Shown piece by piece: positions 1 through 9,627 of a DNA stretch of 64,000 nt. Both the position numbers and the translations under genes were made by a program. The DNA comes from Serratia liquefaciens (GTDB taxonomy: Bacteria; Pseudomonadota; Gammaproteobacteria; Enterobacterales; Enterobacteriaceae), in assembly GCF_027594825.1 (NCBI RefSeq), contig NZ_CP088930.1, positions 3,657,019 to 3,721,018 on the forward strand, written 5' to 3'. Under the pieces are notes generated by a model. That model did no database searches and had not been told where the DNA came from. It worked only from the letters and a program-made list of their open reading frames with translations. Positions within the stretch are counted from its first letter, which is position 1. The number at the start of each line of letters is the position of its first letter.

Positions 1-2
1 TC

Positions 3-1022
3 AATCGACATGGCTGGATCGTCGAAATCGATCCGATGAATCCTGCCTCAACGCCAATCAAGCATACCGCGCTGGGTCGCTTCAAACATGAAAATGCGGC
101 GGTAACCGTCGCCAAGGATGGTCGCCTGGTGGTCTATATGGGTGACGATGAGCGTGGTGAGCACATCTATAAATACGTCTCCAAAGGCGTGGTTGACGTG
201 GCTAACCCGGCCAACAACCGCAGCCTGCTGGATGAAGGCACTTTGTATGTGGCGCAGTTTGACGGGGATGCCGGCGGCACACCGCTGAAAGGTACCGGGC
301 GCTGGATAGCGCTGGAGTTCGGTAAAAATGGCCTGACGCCGGAAAATGGCTTCCGCGATGAGGCGGAAGTGTTGATCTTCGCCCGCAAGGCTGCGGCGCA
401 GGTGGGGGCGACCAAAATGGACCGGCCGGAATGGATTGCCGTCAACCCGCATGATGGGCGCGCCTACTGCACGCTGACCAACAACAGCAAACGGGGTGAA
501 GAAGGCATGCCGTTGAATGCCGCTAACCCGCGTCCGAACAATGTCTACGGCCAGATTATCCGTTGGGATGAAGGCGGTGATGCCACGGCGGCGTCGTTCA
601 ACTGGGATATTTACGCGCTGTGCGGTAACCCGATTGCCCATCCGGAAGGCGTGAATCGCGGTACGCCAAATATCACGGCCGACAATACTTTCAACAGTCC
701 GGACGGACTGGGCTTTGATAAGACCGGTCGCCTGTGGATCCTCACCGACGGTAAATACAGCAACAAGGGCGACTATGCCGGGCAGGGCAACAACCAAATG
801 CTGGTGGGCGATCCGCAAAGCGGCGAAATTCGTCGCTTTATGGTTGGGCCAAAGTCATGCGAATTGACCGGCATTACCTTTACTCCCGATTACAAGACGA
901 TGTTCGTCAACGTACAGCACCCGGGTGAAGAAGGTGACTCTCATTTCCCGAACAATAGCCCGCGTCCGCGTTCATCCGTATTGATGATTACGCGTGAAGA
1001 CGGTGGAGTGATTGGGGCTTAA
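3..1022 (+). CDS. PhoX-family (DUF839) phosphatase, 3' part
   Basis: This is the C-terminal 339 codons of a PhoX-type protein; the reading frame is open from base 3, so the start lies outside the window. Visible family features are the opening HGWIVEIDP segment, the VYMGDDERGEHIYKYVS stretch, the PEWIAVNPHDGRAYCTLTNNS stretch and the closing VNVQHPGEEGDSHFPN motif, all typical of PhoX phosphatases. Characterised members are Tat-exported monomeric alkaline phosphatases using calcium and iron. Whether this copy has a Tat signal cannot be seen here. It is convergent with the apaH operon, with 39 bases between stop codons. Substrate is inferred from family only; enterobacterial members are usually annotated just as PhoX-family proteins. 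Confidence 0.85.
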   Translation, partial: NRHGWIVEIDPMNPASTPIKHTALGRFKHENAAVTVAKDGRLVVYMGDDERGEHIYKYVSKGVVDVANPANNRSLLDEGTLYVAQFDGDAGGTPLKGTGRWIALEFGKNGLTPENGFRDEAEVLIFARKAAAQVGATKMDRPEWIAVNPHDGRAYCTLTNNSKRGEEGMPLNAANPRPNNVYGQIIRWDEGGDATAASFNWDIYALCGNPIAHPEGVNRGTPNITADNTFNSPDGLGFDKTGRLWILTDGKYSNKGDYAGQGNNQMLVGDPQSGEIRRFMVGPKSCELTGITFTPDYKTMFVNVQHPGEEGDSHFPNNSPRPRSSVLMITREDGGVIGA

Positions 1023-1024
1023 GA

Positions 1025-1060
1025 AGAAAACAGCGGGGCGGCATTGACCGCCCCGGCTGG
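1025..1060 (-). terminator. Rho-independent terminator of the lptD-apaH operon
   Basis: A GC-rich hairpin (arms about 1031-1041 and 1048-1059, CAGC-GGGGCGG against CCGCCCC-GGCTG with one bulge) follows the apaH stop on the minus strand. It is succeeded on that strand by a T-rich tail (TTTTCTTCTT). The plus-strand side lacks a T run, so it probably serves mainly the minus-strand operon. Confidence 0.65.
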
Positions 1061-1061
1061 A

Positions 1062-1913
1062 TTATGACGCGGCCTGTTGATGAACGCTGTCGGACAGATC
1101 GCTGCGGTGGGCCGGTTGGGTAAAGTATTGCCGATCTTCCCAGCGCAACATGGTCAGATCGCCCCCCCAGCAACAGCCGGTGTCCAGGCCAATAACGCCT
1201 GCCGGCGTGCCTTTGCCTTCCAGTGATGCCCAATGACCGAAGACAATGGTGTAATCGGCATCAACCAATCGCGGCAATTCAAACCAGGGTTTCAGCGGAG
1301 CAGGCGCGGTGCCTGGCGCATCTTTGCAGATCATATCTAGCTGGCCGTTCGGGAAGCAGTAACGCATGCGCGTCAGGGCATTGGTGCTGAAACGCAGACG
1401 CGCCAACCCGCTCAGTTCCGGACTCCAGTTGTTCGGCATGTCGCCGTACATGGCGTCGAGGAACAGCGGATAGCTGTCGCTGCTCAATACGGCTTCCACT
1501 TCGCGGGCGCAAATTTGCGCGGTTTCAATGTCCCACTGCGGCGTGATACCGGCATGCGCCATCACCAGCTTGAGTTTCTCATCGACCTGCAGCACCGGTT
1601 GGCGGCGCAGCCAGTTGATCAGCTCATCGGCATCCGGGGCTTCCAGCAGCGGCGTGATGCGATCTTTGGGCTTATTGCGGCTGATGCCGGCGTAAACGGC
1701 CAGCAGATGCAGATCGTGATTGCCCAGCACCATGCGTACTGCCGGCCCGAGCGAGCGCACGTAGCGCAGTACGTCCAGCGAACCGGGGCCACGCGCCACC
1801 AGATCACCGGTCAGCCACAGCTGGTCATGCTGGGGATCGAAGGCAACCTGGGCCAATAGCGACTTGAGTTCATCAAAACAGCCATGAACGTCGCCGATAA
1901 GATATGTCGACAT
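1062..1913 (-). CDS. apaH: Bis(5'-nucleosyl)-tetraphosphatase, symmetrical
   Basis: ApaH hydrolyses diadenosine tetraphosphate (Ap4A) to two ADP in the cytoplasm and, in E. coli, removes Np4 caps from RNA. The 283-residue protein carries the metallophosphoesterase signatures GDVHG (residues 7-11), GDLVARGP (36-43) and GNHD (64-67) that coordinate the two metal ions. Length matches E. coli ApaH (280). It is the last gene of the lptD-surA-pdxA-rsmA-apaG-apaH minus-strand operon, only two bases after apaG. A hairpin terminator follows. Identification is secure. Confidence 0.97.
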   Translation of the reverse strand: MSTYLIGDVHGCFDELKSLLAQVAFDPQHDQLWLTGDLVARGPGSLDVLRYVRSLGPAVRMVLGNHDLHLLAVYAGISRNKPKDRITPLLEAPDADELINWLRRQPVLQVDEKLKLVMAHAGITPQWDIETAQICAREVEAVLSSDSYPLFLDAMYGDMPNNWSPELSGLARLRFSTNALTRMRYCFPNGQLDMICKDAPGTAPAPLKPWFELPRLVDADYTIVFGHWASLEGKGTPAGVIGLDTGCCWGGDLTMLRWEDRQYFTQPAHRSDLSDSVHQQAAS

Positions 1914-1915
1914 AA

Positions 1916-2293
1916 TCAGTGAATCAGCGTTGGAATGGCTAAGCGGAACACGGGAATAGCGGTCTGGAACGGCTGACCCTGATGATCAACCATTTCGTAA
2001 TGGCCTTCCATGGTACCCAGCGGCGTTTCAAGAATGGCGCCGCTGGTGTATTGGAATTCGCCCCCGGGCGGAATGAGCGGCTGCTCGCCGACCACGCCTT
2101 CGCCCTGAACTTCGGTTTGACGGCCATTGCTGTTGGTGATCAACCAGTAACGGCCGAGCAGCTGCACGTTGAAACGCCCCAAATTGCGAATGGTGATGGT
2201 ATAAGCGAAGACGTAACGTTCTTCCTCAGGTATCGACTGTGATTCCACATAGACACTTTGTACCTGAATACATACGCGAGGCGAATCAATCAT
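1916..2293 (-). CDS. apaG: ApaG, Co2+/Mg2+ efflux-associated protein (FnIII-like fold)
   Basis: A 125-residue ApaG protein, the usual family length. The start chosen is the ATG at 2293 ([13 protein letters not shown]), eight bases after an AAGGAG ribosome-binding site. A GTG two codons upstream is too close to that site. Conserved blocks are [23 protein letters not shown] and [19 protein letters not shown]. ApaG is linked genetically to cobalt resistance in Salmonella, but its biochemical role is not settled. It lies 12 bases after rsmA and 2 bases before apaH. Confidence 0.95.
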
Positions 2294-2305
2294 GATCACT
2301 ACTCC

Positions 2306-3124
2306 TTATTGCTGCGGCGCGGGATTGGCTGAAAGCCAGTTAGCCAGCTTACAGTATTGCGCCACAGAAATATTTTCTGCTCTAAGTATCGGATCGATAC
2401 CCAATTCCGTCAGTTGCTCCGGAGTGAACAAATCCCCCAGGCTATTGCGGACAGTTTTCCGGCGCTGGTTGAACGCCTGAGTCGTAATGCGGCTCAGCAT
2501 GCGCACGTCACCCACCGGATTTGGATTCACCTTGTGCGGTACCAGACGTACCACTGCGGAATCCACTTTCGGCGCCGGAGTGAACGAAGTTGGTGGCACT
2601 TCCAGCACCGGAATAACGTTGCAGTAGTACTGCGCCATCACGGTTAAGCGCCCGTAGGCTTTGCTGTTAGGGCCGGCAACCAGGCGGTTGACCACCTCTT
2701 TTTGCAACATAAAGTGCATGTCGCGAATGGCCTGAGTATAGCTGAAAAGGTGGAACATCAGCGGCGTCGAGATGTTGTACGGCAGGTTGCCAAATACGCG
2801 CAGCGGTTGGCCTGCCTGCTCGGCCATTTCGGCAAAGTTCACCGTCATGGCATCTTGCTGGTGAATGGTCAGTTTGTCTTTCAGCTGCGGATGGTTTGCC
2901 AGACGAGCCGCCAGATCGCGGTCGAGCTCAATCACCGTCATGCGGTCCATGCGTGCGCCGACCGGCTCGGTCAGTGCGCCCAGGCCGGGACCGATTTCCA
3001 CCACGGCTTCACCCGGCATCGGGTGAATGGCGGAAACAATGCTATCGATGACAAACTGATCGGTTAAAAAGTTCTGTCCAAAGCGTTTGCGGGCAAAGTG
3101 CCCTTGGTGGACTTTATTATTCAT
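2306..3124 (-). CDS. rsmA: 16S rRNA (adenine1518-N6/adenine1519-N6) dimethyltransferase
   Basis: RsmA (KsgA) dimethylates two adjacent adenines near the 3' end of 16S rRNA, a late 30S assembly checkpoint; loss gives kasugamycin resistance. The 272-residue sequence shows the SAM-binding loop [10 protein letters not shown] (about residues 42-51) and the catalytic NLPY motif (113-116). The C-terminal rRNA-contact helix region ([14 protein letters not shown]) is present. Its start overlaps the end of pdxA by 8 bases, which implies translational coupling, and apaG follows closely. Confidence 0.97.
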   Translation of the reverse strand: MNNKVHQGHFARKRFGQNFLTDQFVIDSIVSAIHPMPGEAVVEIGPGLGALTEPVGARMDRMTVIELDRDLAARLANHPQLKDKLTIHQQDAMTVNFAEMAEQAGQPLRVFGNLPYNISTPLMFHLFSYTQAIRDMHFMLQKEVVNRLVAGPNSKAYGRLTVMAQYYCNVIPVLEVPPTSFTPAPKVDSAVVRLVPHKVNPNPVGDVRMLSRITTQAFNQRRKTVRNSLGDLFTPEQLTELGIDPILRAENISVAQYCKLANWLSANPAPQQ

Positions 3125-4109
3125 TACAATTAATTATCATTTTAATGGCGAGATTCAAGGCCGTTTTGAAACTGCCCGCATCGGCGGTGCCGGTGCCGGC
3201 CAGTTCCAGAGCGGTACCGTGGTCGACCGAGGTACGGATAAAAGGCAAACCGAGGGTAATGTTTACCGCCCGGCCGAACCCTTGGTATTTTAGCACCGGC
3301 AGACCCTGATCGTGATACATCGCCAGCACCGCATCCGCATGTTGCAGATACTTGGGCTGGAACAGGGTGTCCGCCGGCAGCGGGCCGATCAGATGAATAC
3401 CTTCAGTACGCAGCGCGTCTAGCGCCGGGATGATGGTATCTATCTCTTCGCGTCCCATATGGCCGCCTTCTCCCGCATGCGGGTTCAGTCCGCAAACATA
3501 TATCTGCGGCTGGGCGATGCCAAATTTGGTTTTCAGATCGTTGTCTAGAATGCGGATGACTTCAAACAGGCTTTGGCGAGTGATGGCACCAGGCACCGCC
3601 AGCAAAGGCAGGTGGGTGGTTGCCAGCGCCACGCGCAGCTCTTCGGTTGCCAACATCATCACCACGCGCTCGCAACCGCTGCGATCGGCAAAGAATTCGG
3701 TATGGCCGATGAAGGGCACTCCGGCGTCGTTGATCACGCCCTTGTTCACCGGGCCGGTGATCAGCGCAGCGAACTCGCCGTTTAGGCAACCGTCGCAGGC
3801 TCGCGCCAGCGTTTCCACCACGTAAGCGCTGTTACCCACATTCAGCTCACCGGCCACCACTGGATGAGCTGTCGCAACCGGCAACACCGTCAACGTACCC
3901 GCACGCTGTGGCTGAGCGGGGTGCTGTGGCTGATAGGTGCGCAGCTGTAGCGGCAGGTTCAACTGTCGGGCGCGTTCAAGCAACAAGGCCGGATCCGCGC
4001 ACACCACCAGTTCAACAGGCCAATCCTGTTGCGCCAGCGCTGCCACTAAATCCGGCCCAACCCCGGCAGGCTCGCCGGGGGTGATTACGATACGATTATT
4101 GTTGTGCAT
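3117..4109 (-). CDS. pdxA: 4-hydroxythreonine-4-phosphate dehydrogenase
   Basis: PdxA oxidises 4-phosphohydroxy-L-threonine with NAD+ in the DXP-dependent pyridoxal 5'-phosphate pathway; its unstable product is used by PdxJ. The 330-residue protein has the family blocks [12 protein letters not shown] near the N-terminus, [12 protein letters not shown] and the metal/substrate histidine regions [13 protein letters not shown] and [15 protein letters not shown]. The ATG at 4109 is preferred over an upstream in-frame TTG. It lies inside the last codons of surA (14-base overlap), and the end overlaps rsmA by 8 bases, the same compact arrangement as in E. coli. Confidence 0.96.
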   Translation of the reverse strand: MHNNNRIVITPGEPAGVGPDLVAALAQQDWPVELVVCADPALLLERARQLNLPLQLRTYQPQHPAQPQRAGTLTVLPVATAHPVVAGELNVGNSAYVVETLARACDGCLNGEFAALITGPVNKGVINDAGVPFIGHTEFFADRSGCERVVMMLATEELRVALATTHLPLLAVPGAITRQSLFEVIRILDNDLKTKFGIAQPQIYVCGLNPHAGEGGHMGREEIDTIIPALDALRTEGIHLIGPLPADTLFQPKYLQHADAVLAMYHDQGLPVLKYQGFGRAVNITLGLPFIRTSVDHGTALELAGTGTADAGSFKTALNLAIKMIINCNE

Positions 4110-5394
4110 TACCGTCAAGGATCTTCACGTAAGCCTGAGCACGTTGTTCCTGCATCCAGGTCTGCGCTTCTTCAGCAAACTTGCGGTTGAACAGCATGCG
4201 GTAAGCGCGATCTTTTTGCGCCGCATCGGTTTTGTCCACCTGACGCGTATCCAGCAGCTGGATCAGGTGCCAGCCGAAGGAAGAGTGCACCGGTTGGCTG
4301 ACTTCGCCTTTGCTCAGCTTCATCAACGCGTCGCGGAAGGCCGGATCGTAGATGTCTGGAGAAGCCCAGCCCAGATCGCCGCCCTGCAGTGCAGAACCCG
4401 GATCCTGAGAAAGCTGTTTGGCTTCGTCAGCAAACTTGGCGCGACCGCTCTTGATGGCTTCGGCTACCGCTTGCAGCTTGGCGCGCGCCTGATCGTCGGT
4501 CAGCACTACGGAAGGTTTCAGCAGAATATGGCGAGCATGAACTTCGGTAACCGACACAGACTGGTTGGCGCCACGGATATCATTCACTTTCAGGATGTGG
4601 AAGCCTACGCCGGAACGGATTGGCCCAACCACTTCGCCTTTCTTGGCGTTAACCAGTCTTTCGGCGAACAGGGTAGGGATTTCCTGCAGCTTGCCCCAGC
4701 CCATGTTGCCGCCTTTCAGCGCCTGGGAGTCGGCAGAGTAGGAGATCGCCAGCTTGCCGAAGTCGGCACCGCCGTTGATTTCGCCCATCAGCTTTTTAGC
4801 CAGGGCTTCAGCATCGTCAACCTGCGCCTGCGACGGGTTTTCCGGCAGCGGGATCAGGATGTGGCTGATGTTCATTTCGGTGTCGCTGCCGTTCTGAGCG
4901 CCAACCTGGGTAGCCAGTGAGTCTACTTCCTGAGGCAGGATGGTGACGCGGCGGCGAACTTCGTTGTTGCGCACTTCACTGATCAGCATTTCTTTGCGGA
5001 TCTGTGAACGGTAAGTGTTGTAGTTCAGGCCTTCATACGCCAGACGACTGCGCATCTGATCGATGCTCATTTTATTCTGCGCGGCGATGTTGCCGATGGC
5101 TTTGTCCAGATCGGCATCGGAGACGTTAATCCCCATTTTCTTGGCCATCTGCAGCTGGATGTTATCCATAATCAGACGTTCAAGGATCTGGTGACGCAGG
5201 GTCTTGTCATCCGGCAATTGCTGACCGGCCTGCTGCGCATTGAGCTTCACCGACTGCAACAGGGTGTTTACGTCGCTCTCAAGTACCACGCCGTTATCCA
5301 CGACGGCGGCGACTTTATCCACTTCTTGGGGTGCTGCGAACGCGGTATTGGCACAAACCACCAATCCGAGAATAAGCGTTCTCCAGTTCTTCAT
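4096..5394 (-). CDS. surA: Periplasmic chaperone and peptidyl-prolyl isomerase SurA
   Basis: SurA escorts unfolded beta-barrel proteins from Sec to the BAM complex. The 432-residue precursor begins [10 protein letters not shown], with a signal peptide cleaved after residue 20 (NTAFA|APQ). There follow an N-terminal chaperone domain, two parvulin domains (centred on the [10 protein letters not shown] and ARHILLKPS blocks) and a C-terminal helix. The start at 5394 is chosen because it begins the signal peptide and matches E. coli; upstream in-frame codons are not homologous. It lies 65 bases downstream of lptD, a major SurA client, and overlaps pdxA. Confidence 0.97.
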   Translation of the reverse strand: MKNWRTLILGLVVCANTAFAAPQEVDKVAAVVDNGVVLESDVNTLLQSVKLNAQQAGQQLPDDKTLRHQILERLIMDNIQLQMAKKMGINVSDADLDKAIGNIAAQNKMSIDQMRSRLAYEGLNYNTYRSQIRKEMLISEVRNNEVRRRVTILPQEVDSLATQVGAQNGSDTEMNISHILIPLPENPSQAQVDDAEALAKKLMGEINGGADFGKLAISYSADSQALKGGNMGWGKLQEIPTLFAERLVNAKKGEVVGPIRSGVGFHILKVNDIRGANQSVSVTEVHARHILLKPSVVLTDDQARAKLQAVAEAIKSGRAKFADEAKQLSQDPGSALQGGDLGWASPDIYDPAFRDALMKLSKGEVSQPVHSSFGWHLIQLLDTRQVDKTDAAQKDRAYRMLFNRKFAEEAQTWMQEQRAQAYVKILDGNAQQ

Positions 5395-5459
5395 ACTTTT
5401 CCCATTCTGTAATCCGCAAATGCGGGTGAAAGTTCTCGTTTTCAAAGTGTTACAAAGTA

Positions 5460-7823
5460 TCAAAATGCACGCTGGTAAGGCAGTATGCCGGAACGCAACA
5501 TTTCCGCGGAGCCCAGACTGTGATCGCTGCTCAGGCCACGCAGTTCGATGTTGAATGAAACTTTGTTGTCATAAACGCTGGTATTGTTGCTGTTGTTCCA
5601 GTCGGTGATCTTGCGCTCGTAGCCCAAGGTCACTGCCCAGCAGCAGGTGTTGTACTTCAGACCGAGCAGCTGATCGGCAGACTGTTGGGCACGGGTGTCG
5701 TAGTAATAAGCCCCCACGACGGCCCAGCGATCGGCGATTGGCCAACTGCCGGTGACGCCCACCTGCGAAATACCATCCTGATAAGCCGGCACCTGCCTGG
5801 TGTTCAGTGCGGTTTCAATATACTCCGGCGTAGCGTAACGGTAGTTCAACTGCAAGACGCGCTCGGAATCCTGGCGGTATTCCACCACGGCGTTACCCAA
5901 TGAGACGCTATTGAGACGCGTATCATACTGCAGGCCGCCACGCAGGCCCCAACGATCGTCGATCTTCCAATAGGTGTCGCCGGCCCAGGCCAGGCTGCCG
6001 GTGTCGTCATTGTTGTCGTAATTCGTCGTCTTGTCGCCGGTACGGGAACGGCTGAAGTAGTAGATTTGACCCACGGAAACGTTAAAACGTTCAACCAGCG
6101 CGTCATCATAAATGCGCGAGGTCAAACCGGTCGATACGCGGTTCTGTGAGGCAATGCGATCCAGGCCGCTGTAGGTGCGGTCGCGGAACAAGCCGGAGTA
6201 GTCGGTTTGCAGCAGCGTGGTGTCGTAGGTGTAGATGTTGCTTTGGTCGCGATAAGGGACATACAGGTACTGTACGCGTGGTTCGAGGGTCTGGGTATAG
6301 CCCTCGGACCAGTTCATTGGGCGATCGAACACCATCTTGCCGTCGACCTTGAACTGCGGCAACACGCGGTTGACCGAATCTTCGAGATCGGGGGCATCGC
6401 TGCCGGTACGGTTCTTGTAGTTGTTGGCGAAACCGTCAGGAATATCCTGCTGGTAATGGGTCGCCAGCAGCTTGGCTTCGGTATTGATACTGCCCCAGCC
6501 GTTGGTCAACGGCAGGCTCAGCGTCGGTTCCATATGCAGACGGGTGGCGTCCGGGCTATACGGGTTGACGCTGATAAACTTGGCGGCCTGGCCATAAATG
6601 CGGAAGTCGAACGGGCCGAGATCCTCTTTATAGTAGTTCAGATCGAGCTGAGGCTGAACTTTGTAGGAGTCTGAGCTGCTGCGATCGGTATCGTCGTAGA
6701 TCTGGAACTGTTTGGAGCTTAAGGTCGCGTCCCAGTTATCAATGGCGTAGCCGACGCTGAATTTCTGCGTCGCATAACCGTCGGTGGTCGAACCGTATTT
6801 GGAATCCAGATCGGTAAAGTATTTGGAGTCGCTGACCTTGGTGTAGTCGACATTGAAACGCCACACCTGATCCATCACGCCGTTGTGGTTCCAGTAGAAC
6901 AACCAACGCTTACTGTCGTCAGGATTGTCCTTGCTGTATTCCTTGTCGTCCGGCAACCAATCGAACTCCATCAGGCCCAGCCCCGGCTGCACCAGATAAC
7001 GGAATTCGTTCTGTAACTGCAGACCACGTTTGGACATGTAATGCGGGGTGATAGTGGCGTCGAAGTTCGGCGCAATGTTCCAGTAATACGGCAGCATGAA
7101 CTCAAAGCCATTGCTGCTGCCATATTTTGCGTTCGGGATCAGGAAACCGGAACGGCGCTTATCACCGACCGGCAATTGCAGGTACGGGCTGTAGAATACC
7201 GGTACGCCGCCAATTTTGAAGCGGGCGTTCCAGATTTCAGCGACCTGCTCTTCGCGGTCGTGGATCACTTCGGAACCGACTACGCTCCAACTGTTATCGC
7301 CCGGCAAACAGGAGGTAAAGGTCCCGTTTTCCAAAATGGTGTAACGGTTGGCGCCGCGCATCTTCATTTTGTCAGCGTCGCCACGTCCCTGACGGCCTAC
7401 CATTTGGTAGTCGCCTTCATAAACGTCGGTATCTTTATTATTCAGGTTCGACCAGGCTTTCGGGCCTTTCAGCTTGATCTGGTTGTCGCTGTAGTGCACG
7501 TCACCCGTCGCGGTCACGGTGCGAACCGGTTCGGTTTGCCCCGCGTCCTGCGTCTGGTTCAATTCCACCTGTTTGGCGGTCAGGGTGCTGTTGCCTTGTT
7601 CAATATTCACGTTACCGGTGAACAGCGCGCTTTTCGGATAGTCCGCGCGGGAGTCATCAGCGTGAATAGTGACGGGCAGGCTGTTAGGATCGCCGCTGAC
7701 CAGCGGTTTGTCATAAACAGGAACGCCAAGCATACATTGCTCGGCCAGGTCAGCCAGCGCGTGCTGACTGTAGAGTGCCGTCCAAATCAGTGTGGCCAGC
7801 AGTGTTGGGAAACTTTTTTTCAT
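5460..7823 (-). CDS. lptD: LPS-assembly outer-membrane protein LptD
   Basis: LptD with lipoprotein LptE forms the outer-membrane translocon that inserts lipopolysaccharide. The 787-residue precursor has a signal peptide (cleavage near HALA|D, residue 24), an N-terminal OstA-type jellyroll and a large C-terminal beta-barrel. The cysteines of its two interlocking disulfides are visible: C30 (AEQCMLG), one in FTSCLPGD, and the adjacent pair in NTCCWAV near the C-terminus. It heads the minus-strand operon; the 228-base gap to divergent djlA must hold both promoters. Confidence 0.97.
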   Translation of the reverse strand: MKKSFPTLLATLIWTALYSQHALADLAEQCMLGVPVYDKPLVSGDPNSLPVTIHADDSRADYPKSALFTGNVNIEQGNSTLTAKQVELNQTQDAGQTEPVRTVTATGDVHYSDNQIKLKGPKAWSNLNNKDTDVYEGDYQMVGRQGRGDADKMKMRGANRYTILENGTFTSCLPGDNSWSVVGSEVIHDREEQVAEIWNARFKIGGVPVFYSPYLQLPVGDKRRSGFLIPNAKYGSSNGFEFMLPYYWNIAPNFDATITPHYMSKRGLQLQNEFRYLVQPGLGLMEFDWLPDDKEYSKDNPDDSKRWLFYWNHNGVMDQVWRFNVDYTKVSDSKYFTDLDSKYGSTTDGYATQKFSVGYAIDNWDATLSSKQFQIYDDTDRSSSDSYKVQPQLDLNYYKEDLGPFDFRIYGQAAKFISVNPYSPDATRLHMEPTLSLPLTNGWGSINTEAKLLATHYQQDIPDGFANNYKNRTGSDAPDLEDSVNRVLPQFKVDGKMVFDRPMNWSEGYTQTLEPRVQYLYVPYRDQSNIYTYDTTLLQTDYSGLFRDRTYSGLDRIASQNRVSTGLTSRIYDDALVERFNVSVGQIYYFSRSRTGDKTTNYDNNDDTGSLAWAGDTYWKIDDRWGLRGGLQYDTRLNSVSLGNAVVEYRQDSERVLQLNYRYATPEYIETALNTRQVPAYQDGISQVGVTGSWPIADRWAVVGAYYYDTRAQQSADQLLGLKYNTCCWAVTLGYERKITDWNNSNNTSVYDNKVSFNIELRGLSSDHSLGSAEMLRSGILPYQRAF

Positions 7824-8051
7824 ACGCGGTTTTGGTGTTCCGTCATCAGAGGCGTCATGTCCGGCAAACGGTCAGAGACTATATCACTCATCTGCGTTGC
7901 GCTAGTGTTAAATCCGGCCGTTTACTTGCGTCGTCGATAGGCGCAAAGATAAATGACAGGTATGATAATCCAAATCCTGAGAAAAATCGCCTTAACCCTT
8001 ACCTAAGACGGAAGGGAGCAGTCGGCTTTCGGCATGATAATTGAGGAGTAT
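7824..8051. promoter_or_regulatory. Divergent lptD / djlA intergenic region
   Basis: The 228 bases between the lptD and djlA start codons must carry both divergent promoters. I could not pick a convincing sigma-70 or sigma-E hexamer pair by eye. The only clear signal is the GAGGAG ribosome-binding site of djlA at 8043-8048. Confidence 0.4.
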
Positions 8052-8873
8052 ATGCAGTATTGGGGAAAACTGCTCGGGGTCATCGTGGCCATTTGGGCTG
8101 GCGCGGGATTCTGGGGTGTAGTTTTGGGGCTGATTGTCGGTCATATGATCGACTCTGCGCGCAGCAACAAGCGCAGCCGGGGCTTTTTTACCGACCAGCA
8201 AACGCGGCAAACGCTGTTTTTCCGCACCACTTTTCAGGTGATGGGCCACCTGACCAAATCAAAAGGGCGCGTTACCGAGGCGGATATTCAGATCGCCAGC
8301 CTGTTTATGGATCGTTTGCAACTGCACGGGGAAGCCCGTACCGCGGCGCAGCAGGCGTTTCGTGAAGGCAAACAGAGTCAGTTCCCGCTGAGAGAAACGC
8401 TGCAGCAGTTCCGTAGCATCTGCTTTGGCCGTTTTGACCTGATTAGGATGTTTCTGGAAATTCAGATCCAGGCGGCGTTTGCCGACGGGTCACTTCATCC
8501 TAACGAGCGTCAGGTACTGTATGTGATAGCCGAAGAGCTGGGCATTTCGCGTGCGCAGTTCGATCAGTTCCTCAGCATGATGGAGGGCGGACGCCAGTTT
8601 GGCGGTGGTCAGCAGGGCGGTTATTCGCAAGGCGGTTACCAACAGGCGCAACGCGGGCCCACGCTGGAGGACGCCTGCAAGGTATTGGGTGTCAGCAGCA
8701 GCGACGACGCGACCACCATCAAGCGTGCTTACCGCAAGCTGATGAGCGAGCACCATCCGGATAAGCTGGTGGCGAAAGGTTTGCCGCCGCAAATGATGGA
8801 AATGGCCAAGCAGAAAGCGCAGGAAATTCAGGCGGCTTACGACCTGATCAAACGCGAGAAAGGCTTTAAGTAA
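8052..8873 (+). CDS. djlA: Membrane-anchored co-chaperone DjlA (DnaJ-like)
   Basis: DjlA is an inner-membrane type III J-protein that stimulates DnaK ATPase; overproduction in E. coli induces the Rcs capsule pathway. The 273-residue protein starts MQYWGKLLG at 8052, four bases after GAGGAG. An upstream in-frame ATG at 8034 lies before that site and is rejected. It has a glycine-rich membrane segment (about residues 7-29), a TerB-like central domain ([19 protein letters not shown]), a Gly/Gln linker and a C-terminal J domain whose HPD triad is residues 235-237. Confidence 0.96.
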   Translation: MQYWGKLLGVIVAIWAGAGFWGVVLGLIVGHMIDSARSNKRSRGFFTDQQTRQTLFFRTTFQVMGHLTKSKGRVTEADIQIASLFMDRLQLHGEARTAAQQAFREGKQSQFPLRETLQQFRSICFGRFDLIRMFLEIQIQAAFADGSLHPNERQVLYVIAEELGISRAQFDQFLSMMEGGRQFGGGQQGGYSQGGYQQAQRGPTLEDACKVLGVSSSDDATTIKRAYRKLMSEHHPDKLVAKGLPPQMMEMAKQKAQEIQAAYDLIKREKGFK

Positions 8874-8875
8874 AA

Positions 8876-8916
8876 AGAGGTGAGGGCTCGGTATTCGCTG
8901 AGCCCCTCTTTATATA
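8876..8916. terminator. Bidirectional terminator between djlA and rluA
   Basis: A hairpin formed by GAGGGCTC and GAGCCCCTC, with A-rich sequence before it and TTTATAT after it, lies in the 47 bases between the convergent djlA and rluA stops. It could serve either strand. Confidence 0.6.
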
Positions 8917-8920
8917 TCAG

Positions 8921-9571
8921 TCAGAAGTCGGGCTCGGCGCGAAAGTGCATCGGCGTCTGGAAAGCCGGATGGGTAATGCGCAGCTCTTGTGCATGAAGCT
9001 GTAAACGCGGAGCCATGGCTTTGGCTTCCGGCGTGGCATAGAAACCGTCACCGAGGATCGGATGACCCAGCGCCAGCATATGCACGCGCAGCTGGTGCGA
9101 ACGGCCAGTGATCGGCATCAGTTTGACCCGCGTGCTGCCGTCGGCGTCGCGTGACAACACCAGATACTCGGTTTGCGCCGCTTTGCCGGTCTCGAAACAC
9201 ACTTTCTGCAGCGGCCGATTCGGCCAGTCGCAAATCAGCGGCAAATCCACCAGGCCTTCATCCAGCGCCAGATGCCCCCATACGCGGGCAATGTAGGACT
9301 TCTTCGGCTCGCGCTCACGGAACTGGCGCTTCAACTCACGCTCCGCCGCCTTGTTCAGCGCCACCACAATCACCCCGCTGGTGGCCATATCCAGACGATG
9401 CACCGATTCGGCAGCCGGAAAATCCGCCTGAATACGCGTCATCAGGCTGTCTTTGTTTTCCGGCGCGCGGCCCGGCACCGACAGCAGGCCACTTGGCTTG
9501 TTGACCACGATAATGTGCTCATCCTGATACAGGATATGCATCGGGCCCTGCGGGGGATTGTAGGGTTCCAT
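8921..9571 (-). CDS. rluA: Dual-specificity 23S rRNA/tRNA pseudouridine synthase A
   Basis: RluA isomerises U746 of 23S rRNA and U32 of several tRNAs to pseudouridine. The 216-residue protein (E. coli 219) carries the catalytic aspartate in HRLDMATSG (D61), the VNKPSGLLSVPG block and ITGRSHQLRVHMLALGHPILGD. The ATG at 9571 begins MEPYNPPQGP, which matches the E. coli N-terminus; the frame is open further upstream but non-homologous. It lies 56 bases downstream of rapA on the same strand, so co-transcription is likely. Confidence 0.96.
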   Translation of the reverse strand: MEPYNPPQGPMHILYQDEHIIVVNKPSGLLSVPGRAPENKDSLMTRIQADFPAAESVHRLDMATSGVIVVALNKAAERELKRQFREREPKKSYIARVWGHLALDEGLVDLPLICDWPNRPLQKVCFETGKAAQTEYLVLSRDADGSTRVKLMPITGRSHQLRVHMLALGHPILGDGFYATPEAKAMAPRLQLHAQELRITHPAFQTPMHFRAEPDF

Positions 9572-9627
9572 TTTGTTGGCTCCGCTGAGAGTAACGGCAA
9601 GGGGAACCGCAGTTCCCCATGCACGGG

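Noticed and set aside
48..818. 256-codon frame antisense to the PhoX-family gene
   Set aside because: It is a shadow of the real gene with no recognisable family.
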